Of a stretch of 64,000 nucleotides of DNA, positions 1-12,585 are shown piece by piece. The notes under the pieces were generated by a model. The model saw only the letters and a list, made by a program, of their open reading frames with translations. It was not told the DNA's origin and did not search any database. This stretch comes from Amphimallon solstitiale (Eukaryota > Arthropoda > Insecta > Coleoptera > Scarabaeidae), in contig OY720685.1 of the NCBI GenBank assembly GCA_963170755.1, positions 31,032,749 to 31,096,748 on the forward strand, given 5' to 3'. The translations under genes and the position numbers were made by a program. Position 1 is the stretch's first letter; each line of letters begins with the position of its first letter.

Positions 1-735
1 TACATTCATACGTCAATTTTCAAAAAATCTTCCGCCATTTTGTTTTTTTTTGACATTTTGACTTTGAAATCGTGATCGGCTACCCCCAAAACCCCTGTAT
101 CTATAATTTTACATTGATACGTCAATTTTCAAAAAATCTTCCGCCATTTTGTTTTTTTTTTGACATTTTGACTTTGGAATCGTGATCGGCGACCCCCAAA
201 ACCCCCGTATCTAAAATTTTACATTCATGCGTCAATTTTCAAAAAATCTTCCGCCATTTTGTTTTTTTTTGACATTTTGACTTTGGAATCGTGATCGGCG
301 ACCCCCAAAACCCCCGTATCTAAAATTTCACACTCATACGTCAATTTTCAAAAAATTCATCCGCCATTTTGTTTTTTTTGACATTTTGATTTTGGAATCG
401 TGATCGGCGACCCCCAAAACCCCCGTATCTAAAATTTTACATTGATACGTCAATTTTCAAAAAATCTTCCGCCATTTTGTTTTTTTTGACATTTTGACTT
501 TGGAATCGTGATCGGCGACCCCCAAAACCCCCGTATCTAAAATTTTACATTCATACGTCAATTTTCAAAAAATCACCCGCCATTTTGTTTTTTTATGACA
601 TTTTGATTTTGGATTTGTGATCGGCGACTTAAGACACCTTCGTATCTAAAATTTCACATTTATACGTCAATTTTCAAAAAATCCTTCGTCCATTTTGTTT
701 TCTTTTGACATTTCGACTTTGGATACGTGATCAAT
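1..735. repeat. Satellite array A, ~109-bp monomer, about 7 copies
   Basis: Head-to-tail monomers with a period of 109-110 bp, measured between successive cgtcaatttt motifs at 11, 120, 230 and 339. Each monomer has a T-run after a ccgccatttt motif, then a gacattttga motif, a gtgatcggcg motif and a C-rich/A-rich stretch before cgtatctaaaatt. Monomers are very similar. The array begins before the window. It has no open reading frame. It ends where sequence shared with 5.3 kb begins. Confidence 0.95.
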
Positions 736-1814
736 GGTACCACAAAGACTCCCGAGTGCCGAATTTTACTTTAATCAGAAGAGAGAAATTAATTTCAGGT
801 AGCTCCGCCCACTCTGCATGTATGCGTAATCGTTGTCATAAGGGCACATAAAAGTTAAAAGCTATCTTTTTCCCCATTAAGGCGTACGCGTTCTGGAATT
901 AAAGTATTTTAATAATGCAAATATATAATCATTAAAAGAACAATAATCAACCTGTATATCTATAAAAATGTTAAGTCAAGCGGATGTATTATGTCGAGAA
1001 GATTGAGATGCCGGACCCGATATAAATTAATCTGATACCCGACCGTAGTACATTGAATCACATGCACAATGAATCTGTGACGTATTTCGGCCATTTTTCT
1101 GACCAAACCCTTCTGCAAACGAATTTGAAAGTGCTCGTGCCCTACATTGCGTACGTTTGTCGACTCGAAATAAGCATGTAATTGATTCCGAGAGGGCCCT
1201 TCTTCAAGACCCCGGTCCTAGTTTCGTATTTCACGCTTAAAAGTGAATCTGTGGACACAATTGAGTTTCCCTGCAAGTTTGACGTTTGTTCGGGATATTT
1301 TGATTGTCACGTGCATCGTCATGATGACGTAAGCCATTTTGCTGTTAAAACACCGTATGCACGCTCCTCTTTAAAAGCCCATATCTCTGCACACGCTCCA
1401 CTTAGAAGGAAAAACTCTCCGTCGAGGAACCCTTCAAGGTCCCCCCTACATTCACGCCAAAGGACGGCTTTCAATTCGGCGTATCCAGAGAGGAGTTTTG
1501 CGCCCCGCGACGCTGATTTTCGTCGATTTTTCGGGCGTTTGGTTGCCATGGGCTACTCCGCTTTTAGTATATATAACTAGCTATAACGTCCGCTTACAGC
1601 GGGTCCGTCCGCTTACAGCTGTTCGTAAGCTTACAGCGGTCCGTCCGCTTACAGCGGGTCCGTCAATCTCTTTTAGTATAAATCGCCTTTTTCGCGTCCG
1701 CTTACAGCTTTTTCATAGTTTCGTGTAAAGAGCAGTCACTGTCATGACGCCTTTCAGAATATATGGTTTTATTAACTTTTGACGCACCCCTGTATATACA
1801 TATATTTCGTGAAG
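736..1814. other. Non-satellite island between the two arrays, homologous to 5.3-6.6 kb
   Basis: The first ~150 bp (ccgaattttact, atcagaagagagaaatt, gctccgcccact, cgtaatcgtt) recur in diverged form at about 5300-5450. A second match, tttcacgcttaaaagt, is at about 1230 and 6085. The island therefore looks like the flank of an ancestral satellite-bearing unit that exists twice. A 132-codon open frame at 1182-1580 starts at TTG and has no recognisable domain; I do not call it a gene. Confidence 0.6.
1587..1709. repeat. Short GC-richer minisatellite, ~19-bp unit
   Basis: Four tandem, partly degenerate copies of cgtccgcttacagcgggtc lie at 1587-1664 and another partial copy at 1695-1709. It sits inside the island between the satellite arrays and is unrelated in sequence to the 109-bp monomer. 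Confidence 0.85.
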
Positions 1815-4800
1815 CCAATAGTGTTTTTTTTGCCATTTTTACTTTGGATTTGTAATCGGCGTCCACACACACCCCCGTATCTAAAATTTTACATTCATAC
1901 GACAATTTTCAAAAAATTCCTCCGCCATTTTGTTTTTTTTGACATTTTGACTTTGGATTTGTGATCGGCGTCCGCACACACCCCCGTATCTAAAATTTGT
2001 CATTCATACGTCAATTTTCAAAAAACCCGTCCGCCATGTTTTTTTTTGACATTTTGACTATGGATTGGTGATCGGCGTCCGCATATACCCCGGTATCTAA
2101 AATTTCGCATTTATACGTCAGTTTTCAAAAAACTTTTCCGCAATTTTGTTTTTTTTACATTTTGACTATGGATTGGTGATGGGCGTCCGTAGACACCCCC
2201 GTATCTAAAATTTCGCATTTATACGTCAATTTTCAAAAAACCCTTCCGCCATTTTTTTTTGACATTTTGAATGTTGATTTATGATCGGCGTCCGCACACA
2301 CCCCCGTATCTAAAATTACACATTCATACGTCAATTTTCAAGAAACCCATCCGCCATGTTTTTTTTTGACATTTTCACTATGGATTGGTGATCGGCGTCC
2401 GCATATACCCCGGTATCTAAAATTTCACATTCATACGTCAATTTTCAAAAAATTCTGGCGCCATTTTGTTTTTTTTTACATTTTGACTATGGATTGGTGA
2501 TCGGCGTTCGCAGACACCCCCGTATCTAAAATTTCGCATTTATACGTCAATTTTCAAAAAATCTTTCGCCATTTTGTTTTTTTTTGACATTTTGACTTTG
2601 GATCTGTACCGCCGTATCTAAAATTTTACATTCATACGTCAATTTTCAAAAAATCTTCCGCCATTTTGTTTTTTTTGACATTTTGACTTTGTAATCGTGA
2701 TCGGCCACCCCCAAAACCCCCGTATCTAAAATTTCACATTCATACGTCAATTTTCAAAATAATCCCCTCCATTTTGTTTTATTTGACATTCTGACTTTGG
2801 ATTTGTGATCGGCGTCCGCACATACCCCCGTATCTAAAATTATACATTCATACGTCAATTTTCAAAAAAACCCGTCCGCCATTTTATTTTTTTTGACATT
2901 TTGACTTTGGATTTGTGATCGGCGTCCGCACACACCCGCGTATCTAAAATTTCACATTCATACGTCAATTTTCAAAAAATCTGCCGCCATTTTTTTTTTG
3001 ACATTTTGACTATGGATTGGTGATCGGCGTCCACAGACACCCCCGTATCTAAAATTTCTCATTTATACGTCAATTTAAAAAAAAAACTTCCGTCATTTTT
3101 TTTTGACATTTTGAATTTGGATTTATGATCGGCGTGCGTACACACCCCCGTATCTAAAATTTCACATTCATACTTCAATTTTCAAAAAACCCGTCCGCCA
3201 TTTTGTCTTTTTTGACATTTTGACTTTGGATTTATAATCGGCGTCTGCACACACCCCGTATCTAAAATTTCACATTCATACGTCAATTTTCAAAAAACCC
3301 GTCCGCCATTTTCTTTTTTTTGACATTTTGACTATGGATTGGTGACGGGCGACCTAAGACCCCCGTATCTAAAATTTCACATTCATACGTCAATTTTCAA
3401 AATAATCCCCTCCATTTTGTTTTATTTGACATTCTGACTTTGGATTTGTGATCGGCGTCCGCACATACCCCCGTATCTAAAATTATACATTCATACGTCA
3501 ATTTTCAAAAAAACCCGTCCGCCATTTTATTTTTTTTGACTTTGGATTTGTGATCGGCGTCCGCACACACCCGCGTATCTAAAATTTCACATTCATACGT
3601 CAATTTTCAAAAAATCTGCCGCCATTTTTTTTTTTGACATTTTGACTATGGATTGGTGATCGGCGTCCACAGACACCCCCGTATCTAAAATTTCTCATTT
3701 ATACGTCAATTTAAAAAAAAAACTTCCGCCATTTTTTTTTGACATTTTGAATGTTGATTTATGATCGGCGTCCGCACACACCCCCGTATCTAAAATTACA
3801 CATTCATACGTCAATTTTCAAGAAACCCGTCCGCCATGTTTTTTTTTGACATTTTCACTATGGATTGGTGATCGGCGTCCGCACACACCCCCGTATCTAA
3901 AATTATACATTCATACGTCAATTTTCAAAAAAACCCGTCCGCCATTTTATTTTTTTTGACATTTTGACTTTGGATTTGTGATCGGCGTCCGCACACACCC
4001 GCGTATCTAAAATTTCACATTCATACGTCAATTTTCAAAAAATCTGCCGCCATTTTTTTTTTTGACATTTTGACTATGGATTGGTGATCGGCGTCCACAG
4101 ACACCCCCGTATCTAAAATTTCTCATTTATACGTCAATTTAAAAAAAAAACTTCCGCCATTTTTTTTTGACATTTTGAATGTTGATTTATGATCGGCGTG
4201 CGTACACACCCCCGTATCTAAAATTTCACATTCATACTTCAATTTTCAAAAAACCCGTCCGCCATTTTGTCTTTTTTGACATTTTGACTTTGGATTTATA
4301 ATCGGCGTCTGCACACACCCCGTATCTAAAATTTCACATTCATACGTCAATTTTCAAAAAATTCTGCCGCCATTTTGTTTTTTTTTGCCATTTTGACTAT
4401 GGATTGGTGATCGGGGTCCGCATACACCCCCGTATCTAAAATTTCGCATTTATACGTCAATTTTCAAGAAACTCTTCCTCCATTTTTTTTTTCATTTTGA
4501 CTTTGGATTTATGATCGGCGTCCGCACAAACCCCCGTATCTAAAATTTCACATTCATACGTCAATTTTCAAAAAACCCGTCCATTTGTTTTTTTTTGACA
4601 TTTTGACTTTGAATTTGTAATCGGCGTCCGCACACACTCCCGTATCTAAAATTTCACATTCACACGTCAATTTTCAAAAAATCCGTCTGCCATTTGTTTT
4701 TTTTTGACGTTTTGACTTCGGATTTGTATTCGGCGTCCGCACACACCCCCGTATCTAAAATTTTACGTTCATACATCAATTTTCACATTCATACGTCAAT

Positions 4801-5300
4801 TTTCAAAAAACCCATTCGCCATTTTATGTTTTTTGACATTTTGACTTTTGATTTGTAATCGGCTTCCGCACACACCCCCGTATCTAGAATTTCACATTCA
4901 TACGCCAATTTTCAAAAAATTCTTCTTCCATTTTGTTTTTTTTTGACAGTTTGACTTGGATTCGTGATCGGCGACCCAAGACACCCCCGTATCTAAAATT
5001 TCATATTCATACGTCAATTTTCAAATAATTCTTCTACCATTGTGTTTTTTTTGACATTTTGACTTTGGATTTGAGATCGGCAATCGCAAACACCTACGTA
5101 TCTAAAATTTCACATTCATACGTCAATTTTCAAAAAATCTTACGCCATTTTTTTTTTGACATTTTGACTTTGGAATCGTGATCGGCGACCTAAGACACCC
5201 CCGTATCTAAAAGTTCACATTCATACGTCAATTTTCAAAAAATCCTTCCTCCATTTTGTTTTTTTTTGGCATTTGGATTAGCGATCGGCGACCGCAAAAA
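1815..5300. repeat. Satellite array B, ~109-bp monomer, about 32 copies, with higher-order repeats
   Basis: Same monomer as array A but more diverged, with gtccgcacacaccc in place of the gacccccaaaa of array A. Blocks of several monomers recur: the variant caaaataatcccctcc occurs at about 2755 and 3398 (643 bp apart, six monomers), and the run following it repeats again near 3890. This is a higher-order pattern on top of the basic period. No coding potential. Confidence 0.95.
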
Positions 5301-6946
5301 CCCTCAAGTGCCTAGTTTTACTTGTAATCAGAAGAGAGAAATTGATTTCAGCCAGCTCTGCCCACTGTGCACGTTTGCGTAATCGTTTAAATAACATTAT
5401 TTCGTAGGGGAACATAAATCTTGAAAGCAATATTTTTCCCGTAAGGAAATTTATTATTTTAAATCTAATTTATAATAAATAAAAAAAAAGTCATGCTGTA
5501 TATGAGAATGATTAGTCGGTCGACCGATGAAATGTATATGAAGTAAATACACAATATTCTATTCGAAAATAAAAAATTTTTGCTTCTCCCAGGATTCGAA
5601 CCCGGTCGATCCACGGTGTTCTATTCAGATGCTTCAATTTCGTCATTAGGCCACCGAGATACATGTAGATGACTTGTTAAGCTGCCTTATTTATATGTAG
5701 GTTTGCCTTATAGTAGAATCTGAATTTTTTTTTTAAATTCCATGGAAAATAAACGTGTAATCGTCAAAAGAAAATTAAAAATCGTATTAATTGCGTCCCG
5801 ATAATTAATTTAGTGTCTTCTCCTTGTCCAAAAAATAAATATATTATGTGTATTTATTTGGCACGGATCTCGTCTGACATTAATCAAAAAAAGATGGCCG
5901 CAAACGCTAGTCGTATTTGCAACATTTTTCACCATATTCCGAGTGCTTCAAGAGTTTCAATCACTCGTCCTATCGATATCGAATGTCGATGAAGTCGCAA
6001 TAGGAATGGGAATGGTCTAGAAATATCTGTTCTTTACGATAATGAATCTTGTTGTGTCCTTGAAACCTTCAGAATTCGGAATTTCACGCTTAAAAGTCAC
6101 ACTTGCAAAATTCTCGATGTACCTGTCAGATTTCCGAAAAGTCAATTATGTTTCCAGTCCTGTTTTTTTGGTTACGTATGCGTCACGTCATGAGTCAGTA
6201 CTTAAAATTTAACAAATTAATATCTCCGCAATGCCGTCGAGTTAAATTTCGAAATTCGGTTTGTGGTGAGCACGAATTTTTCCCGATTTCGATGATGCAC
6301 GCGGCAAGCACGATGGCGGTCCAGATTTTTAGGAGATACGTGAACCGTACCGGGACCTACCGAAAAAATACCCTCAACTTTGAGGGCCCGTATTTTCCGT
6401 CAGAGTCGAAATGAAAAGCTCAAATTTTGTAGACATTTCGGTTGGAATGTCGGCTTTCCCGCTAAACCAATTCGGGACCTCTACGTTTGCCCAGCTTCCC
6501 GTACGAAGCGTAAATATGCGGCAATGTTACGCAAATAAGTCCATCTCGTGCTATTCCATGGGGTTTTTAAAGGTAAGCCGGCAGCTAATATTAAGGAGAA
6601 TTTTTAATGAATGATAAAGTTGATTATCTAATTATACATAACCTAAAATTGGATCGATCAATCTAACCGGCATATATATGGCACGCGGATCGAATTGAAT
6701 TGCCGAATGGCGGCAATTTGAACTAAATTAACTCATGTACACCCTTGGTTTTTTTTTTATATAAATGTTATAATCCGTGTTAATATAGTAATAAATATGA
6801 CGTATAGTTTTTCAATGTTAATATTTCTGCCCAAAATAATCTAATTAACCTGCAAGCGTAAAACATTCGCGGACAATTTGAATGTGCATTTCCCTCGTAC
6901 ATCAACACCGCATAACAAACAAATGACAGGTATAATATTATCTCAG
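5301..6946. other. Flank of satellite array B; no gene seen
   Basis: The first ~150 bp and scattered blocks to about 6600 match the 736-1814 island. The stretch holds a tRNA-derived element at 5593-5668. The two open frames at 6103-6614 have non-ATG starts or no domain similarity that I recognise, so they are left uncalled. Confidence 0.5.
5593..5668 (-). repeat. tRNA-Arg-like SINE head or tRNA pseudogene
   Basis: On the minus strand the sequence reads gtggcctaatgac, an A-box-like segment, and about 45 bp later the perfect B box ggttcgaatcc inside a five-base-pair T stem. The D-arm wording resembles insect tRNA-Arg. The acceptor stem does not pair and the anticodon arm is disturbed, so this is not a working tRNA. 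It is followed by an A/T-rich tail, as in a SINE. Confidence 0.7.
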
Positions 6947-6948
6947 TA

Positions 6949-9013
6949 CAGTAGAACCCCGGTTATCCGTGTGATACGCATGATGACGCAATATCGATAT
7001 CGCCAGCAGTATACTAGGGGAATCCCTGGGAATCATTCGCTTTTCATCTGCTTTATGTACATAAATGCAAGTTAACCTACCTATGTAGAGTTTATTTTTT
7101 CTTATTTAGTGTAAAAGTTTACTTATGTAGAATTCTGGTTTTTATTCTGTTATCTTTTTAGTATGTATGCATACATACATCTAAGGGCCGGTTTTTCCAA
7201 CACCGGTTAAAGTATCCGGTTAACTAATCATTGATTACGCTTAATCGTTGATTATCTCTAACCGGCGTTTTTCAACGCCAAGAAATACGCCGGTTATCTG
7301 ATCAGTGATTAAGAGTTTATTTTAGTAGGTTGGTAACAAAAATGCTCGTACATTTGATCTAAATTAGCATATTTGTTATAATAATATTGGCGCTATTTCC
7401 TATATTTGAATTTGTTCTTTGTGCTTTTGGCCTTTATTTTTTTAAAGATTATATTCTTTATATGTAATTAGAAATTTCATTTTAGTAAATAAGGTTTAAG
7501 TACTTATTTTGTGAATATTGCATGAGAATTTCTATGTACATAGCACATATTTAAAATTTCTATTATTCAATAAATAACAAATGCCACAACCTTGAAACTG
7601 AAATAAATTTATTGATTACTTATTGCTATTGAAAAATACAAAATTTTTGTAAAAATGAAAAAACTAATACAATATACGTACATATATGAAATTAACAGTT
7701 ACCAAAATTATGTAAAATATATGATATGTAACAAAATCATAAAAATAGGAAGTTTGCTGAAAAAGAAAAGGCTACATCTAGGGTCTTAAGCTGGATTATC
7801 AGTCACACTATAACGATATAAAATATTGTACTTTGCATTGCCATATCTGAGATCATTTAACTTTCACCAAATTCCTGTGGGGTGAATAAAGCCAGATATT
7901 TTTACTGAAAGATCATATATCAGCTGTTTATTAAGAACAATGCATTCTAACCAATTTTATGTCCATTAATCAAAGAAGGTTTATTGAGAAAATCTTGTTT
8001 CCAAATTGGTTTACACGATTTCAACATAATGAATGTTATGTTCTGGAGGAATCGGTGTGAACTTGACAGTGCCTGTAATAATTATTAGTGCAGAAATTAA
8101 CTGCACGTTAACTTTATAGGCATGTACATTATTCATCCAAACTCAGTTCAGCTAAAAGAATTTAAAGTGTCTGCATATAATCTCAACGTAAACCTGCCAG
8201 CTTCTCTAGAATTTCTTCCATATTTTCAATTTCATTTGTAATTTTCAGTATAGTTTAATATGTTAATGACATATCTAAAGTGAGTCTAAAATATGTTCGG
8301 CTAAAATGATGTTTTCACAAGGTGCTATTAATTGCAATTACAAAAAGGGAATGAGCAAATGCAAGCATAAATTGCCACAGGATCTTAGAACCTACACGAA
8401 TTAAGGTAAAGTCCCAGAATTGTAGTAGAATAGAAAAACTTCCAAAGCTGTATCATCCTCATCAGAGAAAATAATGTATTCGTAGTTATTAATTAATTAA
8501 ATTTCTGTAGTAAGCTAAAAGTTACACATATTTAATATTATGCTATTTTTATACTGTTCATTACATTTATAGAAGAAACAATACAATTACTAAATCACTG
8601 ATGTAAATAATTATTAATTAATTCCAAAAAATACTTTTATACAGTAAAACAAATGCGTATGAAAACAACAGCTGTCAATAATAACAGAAATAATAATGAC
8701 AGAAATTCAAATCTTCTAGGTTATGCGCATGTGTATATAGGCCTAATCACTGTTTAATATTTTATCAGGTATTTCTTTCGCCGGTTAAAATTTGGTCGAT
8801 TAACGACGTTCTTAATCAACGATTAGAGTTAACCGGCGTTGGAAAAACGCAAATTTGTCCTAACCGGTGTTTTAATCAATGATTACGCTAACCGGCGTTT
8901 TAATCGGAGTTGGAAAAACCGGCCCTAAGAAATAAATGTTCGGATTATCCGTGCTTTTCAATTTTCCGTGCCTCGTCCGGTCCCGTGGAGCACGGATAAT
9001 CGGGGTTCTACTG
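6949..9013. mobile_element. pogo/Tigger-like MITE, split by a Harbinger-type element
   Basis: Terminal inverted repeats begin CAGTAGAACCCCGGTTATCC at 6949 and end with the complement at 9013 (22 of 23 positions match). Both ends are bordered by TA (6947-6948, 9014-9015), the target duplication of the Tc1/mariner superfamily. The TIR wording is of the pogo/Tigger type. Without the nested element only about 330 bp remain, so it is non-autonomous. Confidence 0.88.
7195..8925. mobile_element. PIF/Harbinger-type non-autonomous element nested in the pogo MITE
   Basis: Ends are GGGCCGGTTTTTCCAAC at 7195 and its exact complement ending at 8925, flanked on both sides by TAA, the three-base TWA target duplication of PIF/Harbinger. 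Subterminal regions of ~120 bp carry repeated aaccggcgtt motifs in both orientations. The 1.73-kb interior is AT-rich and I see no transposase in it. Confidence 0.85.
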
Positions 9014-9086
9014 TACTACATAAGTAACTGTATAAAATCAATTAATTACCTAATATAACATTGAAAAGACATTTATATAAAAACAG

Positions 9087-9416
9087 CAAGGATGTACGCA
9101 AGTGCATTTATTTTAAATTGACACCTTTCGGCGATTGAATACGCGCGATGAGTCAGTAGTAGCGTCAAAAGTGCGGTTGTTGCCGTATTTTAATTAATTA
9201 TTAAGAAGTCGAGTTGTTCATTGTTTTCAGCTTTTTACTTATTATCGCAAATAAGAGAGATTAAGATTTAAGATGTTTAACTTGAACCCATGCATGTTCG
9301 ATGAAGTTTAAATTATAGTGATATGGAGGTAAATGGATATATGTAAGTCACAGTATTTATTTACTGCTTGATGTTAGTTTTAACATCCATGTGTTTTACA
9401 CTATTCATTTTCGTTT
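9087..9416. repeat. 330-bp block repeated near-identically at 12.15-12.48 kb
   Basis: From agcaaggatgtacgcaagtg through acactattcattttcg the sequence reads the same here and at 12155-12477 by eye. The copy then diverges abruptly. Near-identity suggests a recent copy or gene conversion. The distal part also occurs at 11963-12050 and, inverted, near 28350. Confidence 0.85.
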
Positions 9417-10176
9417 TGATAGGTGACGCCCTTAAGGCTGCGTTTGATAAGGTTTTGGCGGGAGAAAAATGTACCCAACCCAAAAAATACCATTTTTATT
9501 TCCATTTTTTCAGGCGTAAGAAATCAAAGCATGTAAATTTTATGCATTAAGCATGAAGATAAAGGTTAAACGAAGTGAACGGTAGTATTCTTTTTCAAAT
9601 TAAGTTAATATATAAGCCGTAAATAAAATGGGAAATTAGTGGTTTTGCAAGTACTAGAAAAAATGGCTACATTTAAAAATTACACGGTAAATTTATATGT
9701 AATATAGCAAGTACACTCGGTATTTATATTTGGTAGATAAAATTGGTAACAGTAGCTAAATATATGTGTAATTTTTAAAGTGATCCATGAAATAAAATTT
9801 GTAACATTTTTGTAAGCAATTTCATACATTTACAGATATCTGTTACATTTGCATCGCTTTATAGTGTAGCAGCCGTTTTATATTTACGAAGTGGAGAAGA
9901 AATTGTTGACAAGAACCTTCTATATTTTTTTTCAAAATTTTTTTAAGGTTGTTGCTAATTACTTAAAATGTAAATATATAGGTACATTTTATTTGATAGC
10001 AATTTTCAAAACTTTGAAATGCCGGAGGTCAGTTCGCCGGGTTTTTAGTTTTTAATAATAACAATAATCTTATAATAGCCTCATTATTTATAATATATTA
10101 ATATTAAAGTAATACCTTTACCTTACTTAATGTTTTGAAGATTTTACTACAATTGCTGTTCCCCTAGCACAATGCC

Positions 10177-10451
10177 CCTAGCAGCATTTTTCGAATTTCG
10201 CGGATGTTTTAAGTTGGCTAGGAAGACAATCGAGTAGAATACAGGTAGGCTAATTCCCTTTTTATTGCGAAATTACTAGACACACCGTGTACTCAAACAA
10301 AAGATTGGTCAAAAAATAGATGTAGAAACATTTAATTATATTTCTATTAACTAATTTTGTAGTGAAATATAACGAGTACACCTCTATATGTTATTCAATT
10401 GCGCCCAGTGCAAATATAAAACACTGGCGAAATTCGAAAAATGCTGCTAGG
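10177..10451. mobile_element. Short inverted-repeat element (candidate MITE)
   Basis: A 25-bp segment beginning cctagcagcatttttcgaa at 10177-10201 has its exact reverse complement at 10427-10451. The intervening ~225 bp is AT-rich. I found no clear target duplication, so the class is unknown. Confidence 0.6.
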
Positions 10452-11819
10452 CTATTCAATTTTGGTTTTTATTTTTCAGTAAAAATTTTGTACATATTTA
10501 AAACTGTTTTTATCGTTTTTATTGTGCCAATACTTGACATTGTTTGGGTGGTGAATTTCACGGTGTGGTTGGAAGCGCCTTATCTAATGTTCGTGACGTA
10601 CTTACACTTACAGATAGTGTTTAATAACACACTAAAATATAATAAATCAAAACAAAAATGCAAGAGAATGTTCAGAGGTTACGGCTTGGTTATGTTATAA
10701 AATATACCAGATATCGCATATATTTCCTTGTTAAATTTGCTTACCCAGGAACCAATACAATCTGTTAAAAATAGTAGCGTTTCGGCGCGATATTTGAATT
10801 GAAAAGTAAAAATATGAAGACTGAAAATTCAGACTATATAAATCAAACGAACGGGCAAATTGCCATTTAAGATTTGCAAATACTAACTTTACCCGTATAT
10901 TTATCGGGTAAGACATATTTAGTAGAATGTTGAACTAATGGGTACGTGAAGACAATATGACTATGTTTCTGTTTTGCATATTATTATTCTATATGATCAA
11001 CAAAGATATGATACCGCACAGATGCAGTAGCCTGTAATAATTACATATGTATCAAGTAAAAGAAAATGTTTTATTTAGCACCACGCAAACACAATGCTGT
11101 TTATTTATTGTATAATTTTGTATGAAATAAGAAAGTCGAATGGATGAGTATCACTTACCTTCAGCGTTTAAGACTATGTTGAAAAATAACTAAATCTATA
11201 AATAAAATAAATGTAACTGCCTGTAAATGTATAAAAAGTAACTTAATTTAAATTATGTATTTAATAATGCAATCAACATTTTATTGAGGATATGTCAAAC
11301 TATATTATATATATGTATTAAGTTTTTCAATTTACAAATAAATTCAAATGAATGCTTAAGGTTCGCGCGTCTTACTCCCTAATTCTGCATGAAAGTTGAC
11401 AAGTGCCGATTTGATTCATACGCATAATATAAAATTGCAAAGAAAGCCCCACAGACCAAATTTACAAATCGTATGTAGAGGTAGAAATTTAAGAAGCAGG
11501 TAAAATGACCTTGAAATGTTTTGAGGTAATTGCTATTTAATTTTAGAATGCATACCGTGGCGACATCCTATTACTAGTAGTACTTAAGATACAGGAAAAT
11601 CTTAGTTCCGAACCGAAATGGATTTGGCAGGATTGAGACGCACCCTTGAGGCTCTATTATACGAGATACACTATTAACATACAGGCCTCTGTTTAGCAGA
11701 ACATGCAGTCAGAAGCCATCGCTTTTTTCTGTGTCATCTTTTGGGTGTTAGATGTCGCTGTGATACTCTCACTACATTTAACACGCAAAAATGACATAAG
11801 CAGCTTTTTAAGTCTTGAA

Positions 11820-11905
11820 GCCATTGCCGACAGTCCCCACGCCCACTGACGAGACCTCAAAGATCGAAACACCGGTGTCTGTGCGTTCGATTGTTCGGCA
11901 ATGGC
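11820..11905 (+). ncRNA. Hammerhead ribozyme, type I, Penelope-like context
   Basis: The catalytic core is present in order: CTGACGA at 11846-11852, a five-pair stem II (gacct with agatc, one C-A mismatch) around a CAA loop, GAAA at 11866-11869, a very short stem III (acacc/ggtgt), and cleavage triplet GTC at 11877-11879. Stem I pairs ACGCCCA before the core with TGTGCGT after it (one mismatch). It is extended by a perfect 11-bp outer stem, gccattgccga (11820-11830) with tcggcaatggc (11895-11905). Self-cleavage is expected between 11879 and 11880. The very short stem III resembles hammerheads described in Penelope-like and other retroelements. Sequence just downstream recurs near 28450, and a Penelope GIY-YIG fragment lies at 62 kb, but the link to Penelope is inferred. 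Confidence 0.85.
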
Positions 11906-11939
11906 ACTTATTGTATGTGTGTATCTCGAACACATGCAT

Positions 11940-12585
11940 ATATGCATATACGTTTTACGTATAAATGGATATATGTAAGTCACAGTATTTATTTACTGCT
12001 TGATGTTAGTTTTAACATCCATGTGTTTTACACTATTCATTTTCGTACTCATATATAATTTATACGATAACTCACAGAATATGTACATATATATTAACTC
12101 ACATTTTTCTACAATTTGGTAACTCATTCCTCAAGAAAAATGAAAGCACAGCAAGGATGTACGCAAGTGCATTTATTTTAAATTGACACCTTTCGGCGAT
12201 TGAATACGCGCGATGAGTCAGTAGTAGCGTCAAAAGTGCGGTTGTTGCCGTATTTTAATTAATTATTAAGAAGTCGAGTTGTTCATTGTTTTCAGCTTTT
12301 TACTTATTATCGCAAATAAGAGAGATTAAGATTTAAGATGTTTAACTTGAACCCATGCATGTTCGATGAAGTTTAAATTATAGTGATATGGAGGTAAATG
12401 GATATATGTAAGTCACAGTATTTATTTACTGCTTGATGTTAGTTTTAACATCCATGTGTTTTACACTATTCATTTTCGTACTCATATATAATTTATACGA
12501 TAACTCACAGAATATGTACATATATATTAACTCACATTTTTCTACAATTTGGTAACTCATTCCTCAAGAAAAATGAAAGCACATG
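11940..12585. repeat. 433-bp tandem duplication downstream of the hammerhead
   Basis: The motif aaatggatatatgtaagtca starts at 11963 and again at 12396; the ~190 bp that follow read the same in both copies, ending near gaaagcaca. The unit includes the 330-bp block also found at 9.1 kb. Tandem arrangement next to a hammerhead is typical of Penelope-like pseudo-LTRs, but no reverse transcriptase is present here. Confidence 0.85.

Larger units (their letters stand above)
9016..11640. other. AT-rich non-coding stretch with dispersed repeats
   Basis: No convincing gene. It contains a 330-bp block repeated at 12.15 kb (9087-9416), a small inverted-repeat element (10177-10451), and a segment at about 10880-11240 that is a diverged copy of 37560-37990. 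The longest open frame (112 codons from 10362) starts at GTG and has no recognised domain. Confidence 0.5.

Noticed and set aside
1182..1580. A 132-codon gene in the satellite island
   Set aside because: Starts at TTG, no recognised domain, and the homologous DNA at 6 kb does not keep the frame.
1..5300. A CRISPR array
   Set aside because: The units are contiguous ~109-bp monomers without unique spacers, in a eukaryotic context.
5593..5668. A functional tRNA-Arg gene
   Set aside because: The acceptor stem does not pair and the anticodon arm is disrupted; only the A and B boxes are tRNA-like.
10362..10700. A 112-codon hydrophobic protein
   Set aside because: Starts at GTG in AT-rich DNA; hydrophobicity follows from base composition.
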